5,266 bases of DNA from Candidatus Omnitrophota bacterium (lineage in GTDB: Bacteria; Ratteibacteria; UBA8468; B48-G9; DTJG01). The stretch lies in the NCBI GenBank assembly GCA_023818725.1, contig JAMWBX010000111.1:1-5266 (forward strand), given 5' to 3'. Under the pieces are notes generated by a model. The model had not been told where the DNA came from and did not search any database. It was given only the letters and a program-made list of their open reading frames with translations. Both the position numbers and the translations under genes were made by a program. Numbering within the stretch: position 1 is the stretch's first letter; each line of letters opens with the position of its first letter. This document shows positions 4,352 through 5,266 of the stretch, one piece after another.

Positions 4352-5266
4352 ATGTTAAACCTTGCTGTTATCGGCACAGGAAGATACGGTAAGAATATCA
4401 TAGATGCGTTCAAACAGCTTGAGCGTCAAGGTCTGGCGCAGCTTGTTTCCATCTGCGATATAAACAAGGACTTGCTCGATCTGCACTGTGAAAGGTATCA
4501 GGTGAAGGGTTATACTGACTACACAACGATGTTTGAAAAAGAAAAAATAGACGCTGTTGCTGTCGCCACTCCTGACCATCTTCACAGGGAACCATGTCTT
4601 TACGCCGCAAAACATGGAAAACATATTCTTGTAGAAAAGCCGATGGATGTAAGTGTTGAAGGTTGTCTTGAAATTATGGAAGCAGCAAAAAAAAATAATG
4701 TTTTAATTCAGGTTGATTTTCACAAAAGATACGATCCGTATCACCAGCAGCTATGTAAGGATGTCAGGTCAGGTAAATTTGGAATAATAGAATATGGATA
4801 TGTGCATATGGAAGACAGGATTGAGGTCCCTTTAAAGTGGGTTTCATCCTGGGCTCATATGTCATCGCCTGTATGGTTTCTTTGCGTGCATTTTATAGAT
4901 CTGGTCAGGTGGTGCATCAATTCAAACGGAAAGTGCGCGTACGCGACAGGCCACAAAATAAAATTGAAACAGATGGGAATTGATACATATGATTCGGTGT
5001 CCGCAAAGGTTTTGTTTGAAAACAATGTTTCTGTAACCTTTGACACATCATGGATTTTGCCCGAGAGTTTCGAGGCAATCGTCAATCAGTCCATAAGATT
5101 AGTTGGGACAGAAGGGATTATTGAGTGTGATACTCAGGATAGAGGGACAAGGTTATGCAGCAAAGAAAAAGGAATGGAAACATACAATGTTGGTTTTATC
5201 CTTGAGACAAAGGATGTTTCTGGAAAAACTGTTTATAAGGGATATGGAATTGAAAGTATTGGTGAT
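4352..5266 (+). CDS. Gfo/Idh/MocA family NAD(P)-dependent oxidoreductase (305 codons; truncated by right edge)
   Basis: The frame opens at ATG 4352 and has no stop before the window ends, so the last tens of residues are missing (family usually 330-400). An N-terminal Rossmann domain (about 1-120) starts with AVIGTGRYGKN (5-15) for the dinucleotide and contains ICDIN (34-38), VATPDHLH (71-78) and the family EKP motif (95-97, Lys96 catalytic). The C-terminal domain begins near VDFHKRYDP (121-129). It holds HFIDLVRW (180-187), matching the usual HxxD helix, and VGTEGIIECD (251-260), a conserved late motif. The Asp four residues before the active His in inositol dehydrogenase is Phe176 here, so the chemistry may differ. 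Members oxidise or reduce sugars, cyclitols, uronic acids or amino-sugar derivatives. A weak GGGG (4343-4346) is the only ribosome binding site; with a 12-base gap after the aminotransferase stop, translational coupling is likely. The substrate is unknown. Confidence 0.9.
   Translation, partial: MLNLAVIGTGRYGKNIIDAFKQLERQGLAQLVSICDINKDLLDLHCERYQVKGYTDYTTMFEKEKIDAVAVATPDHLHREPCLYAAKHGKHILVEKPMDVSVEGCLEIMEAAKKNNVLIQVDFHKRYDPYHQQLCKDVRSGKFGIIEYGYVHMEDRIEVPLKWVSSWAHMSSPVWFLCVHFIDLVRWCINSNGKCAYATGHKIKLKQMGIDTYDSVSAKVLFENNVSVTFDTSWILPESFEAIVNQSIRLVGTEGIIECDTQDRGTRLCSKEKGMETYNVGFILETKDVSGKTVYKGYGIESIGD

Noticed and set aside
4355..4624. Minus-strand open frames in the right-hand region
   Set aside because: They lie antisense to the Gfo/Idh gene, which is open to the window end and carries clear Rossmann and EKP motifs.

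Overview
The window looks like chromosomal DNA of a free-living bacterium of moderately low GC content (about 40 percent by eye). Spacing between genes is tight, Shine-Dalgarno sites are mostly clear, and AGA/AGG are common Arg codons. The sequence does not name the organism. A pectin-lyase-like beta-propeller, an esterase-like hydrolase and a sugar-type dehydrogenase suggest a heterotroph that uses plant or algal polysaccharides or uronic acids. I saw no rRNA, tRNA, CRISPR array, transposase or phage gene.

Layout: (1) Positions 1-430, minus strand, hold the first 143 codons of an alpha/beta-hydrolase (esterase-like) that runs off the left edge. (2) A compact divergent promoter region (431-515) separates it from (3) a plus-strand PL22/oligogalacturonate-lyase-like beta-propeller protein (516-1703). 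(4) A hairpin at 1704-1732 ends that gene and, more convincingly, the convergent (5) minus-strand Hsp20 small heat-shock gene (1744-2178). (6) The divergent intergenic region 2179-2395 has a sigma32-like promoter candidate facing hsp20 and a near-consensus sigma70 promoter facing right. (7) A rightward gene set follows: a stand-alone HFCD/CoaC-type flavoprotein (2396-2935), a class III PLP aminotransferase (2975-4339) and a Gfo/Idh/MocA oxidoreductase (4352-5266), the last cut by the right edge. Gaps of 39 and 12 bases suggest one transcript.

How the genes may work together: the hydrolase and propeller could act on esterified (oligo)uronides. The aminotransferase and NAD(P)-dependent oxidoreductase could form a two-step conversion of an amino acid or amino sugar-like compound. 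The flavoprotein would normally be assigned to coenzyme A synthesis, but it lacks the CoaB domain and the conserved active-site Cys, so a decarboxylation or other redox step in the same pathway is possible. This pathway reading is inference; the family assignments are firmer. I found no clearly new defence or mobile system. The most unusual items are the Cys-less flavoprotein and its gene neighbours, the altered metal-ligand motif of the propeller enzyme, and the self-complementary -10 sequence in the first divergent promoter.
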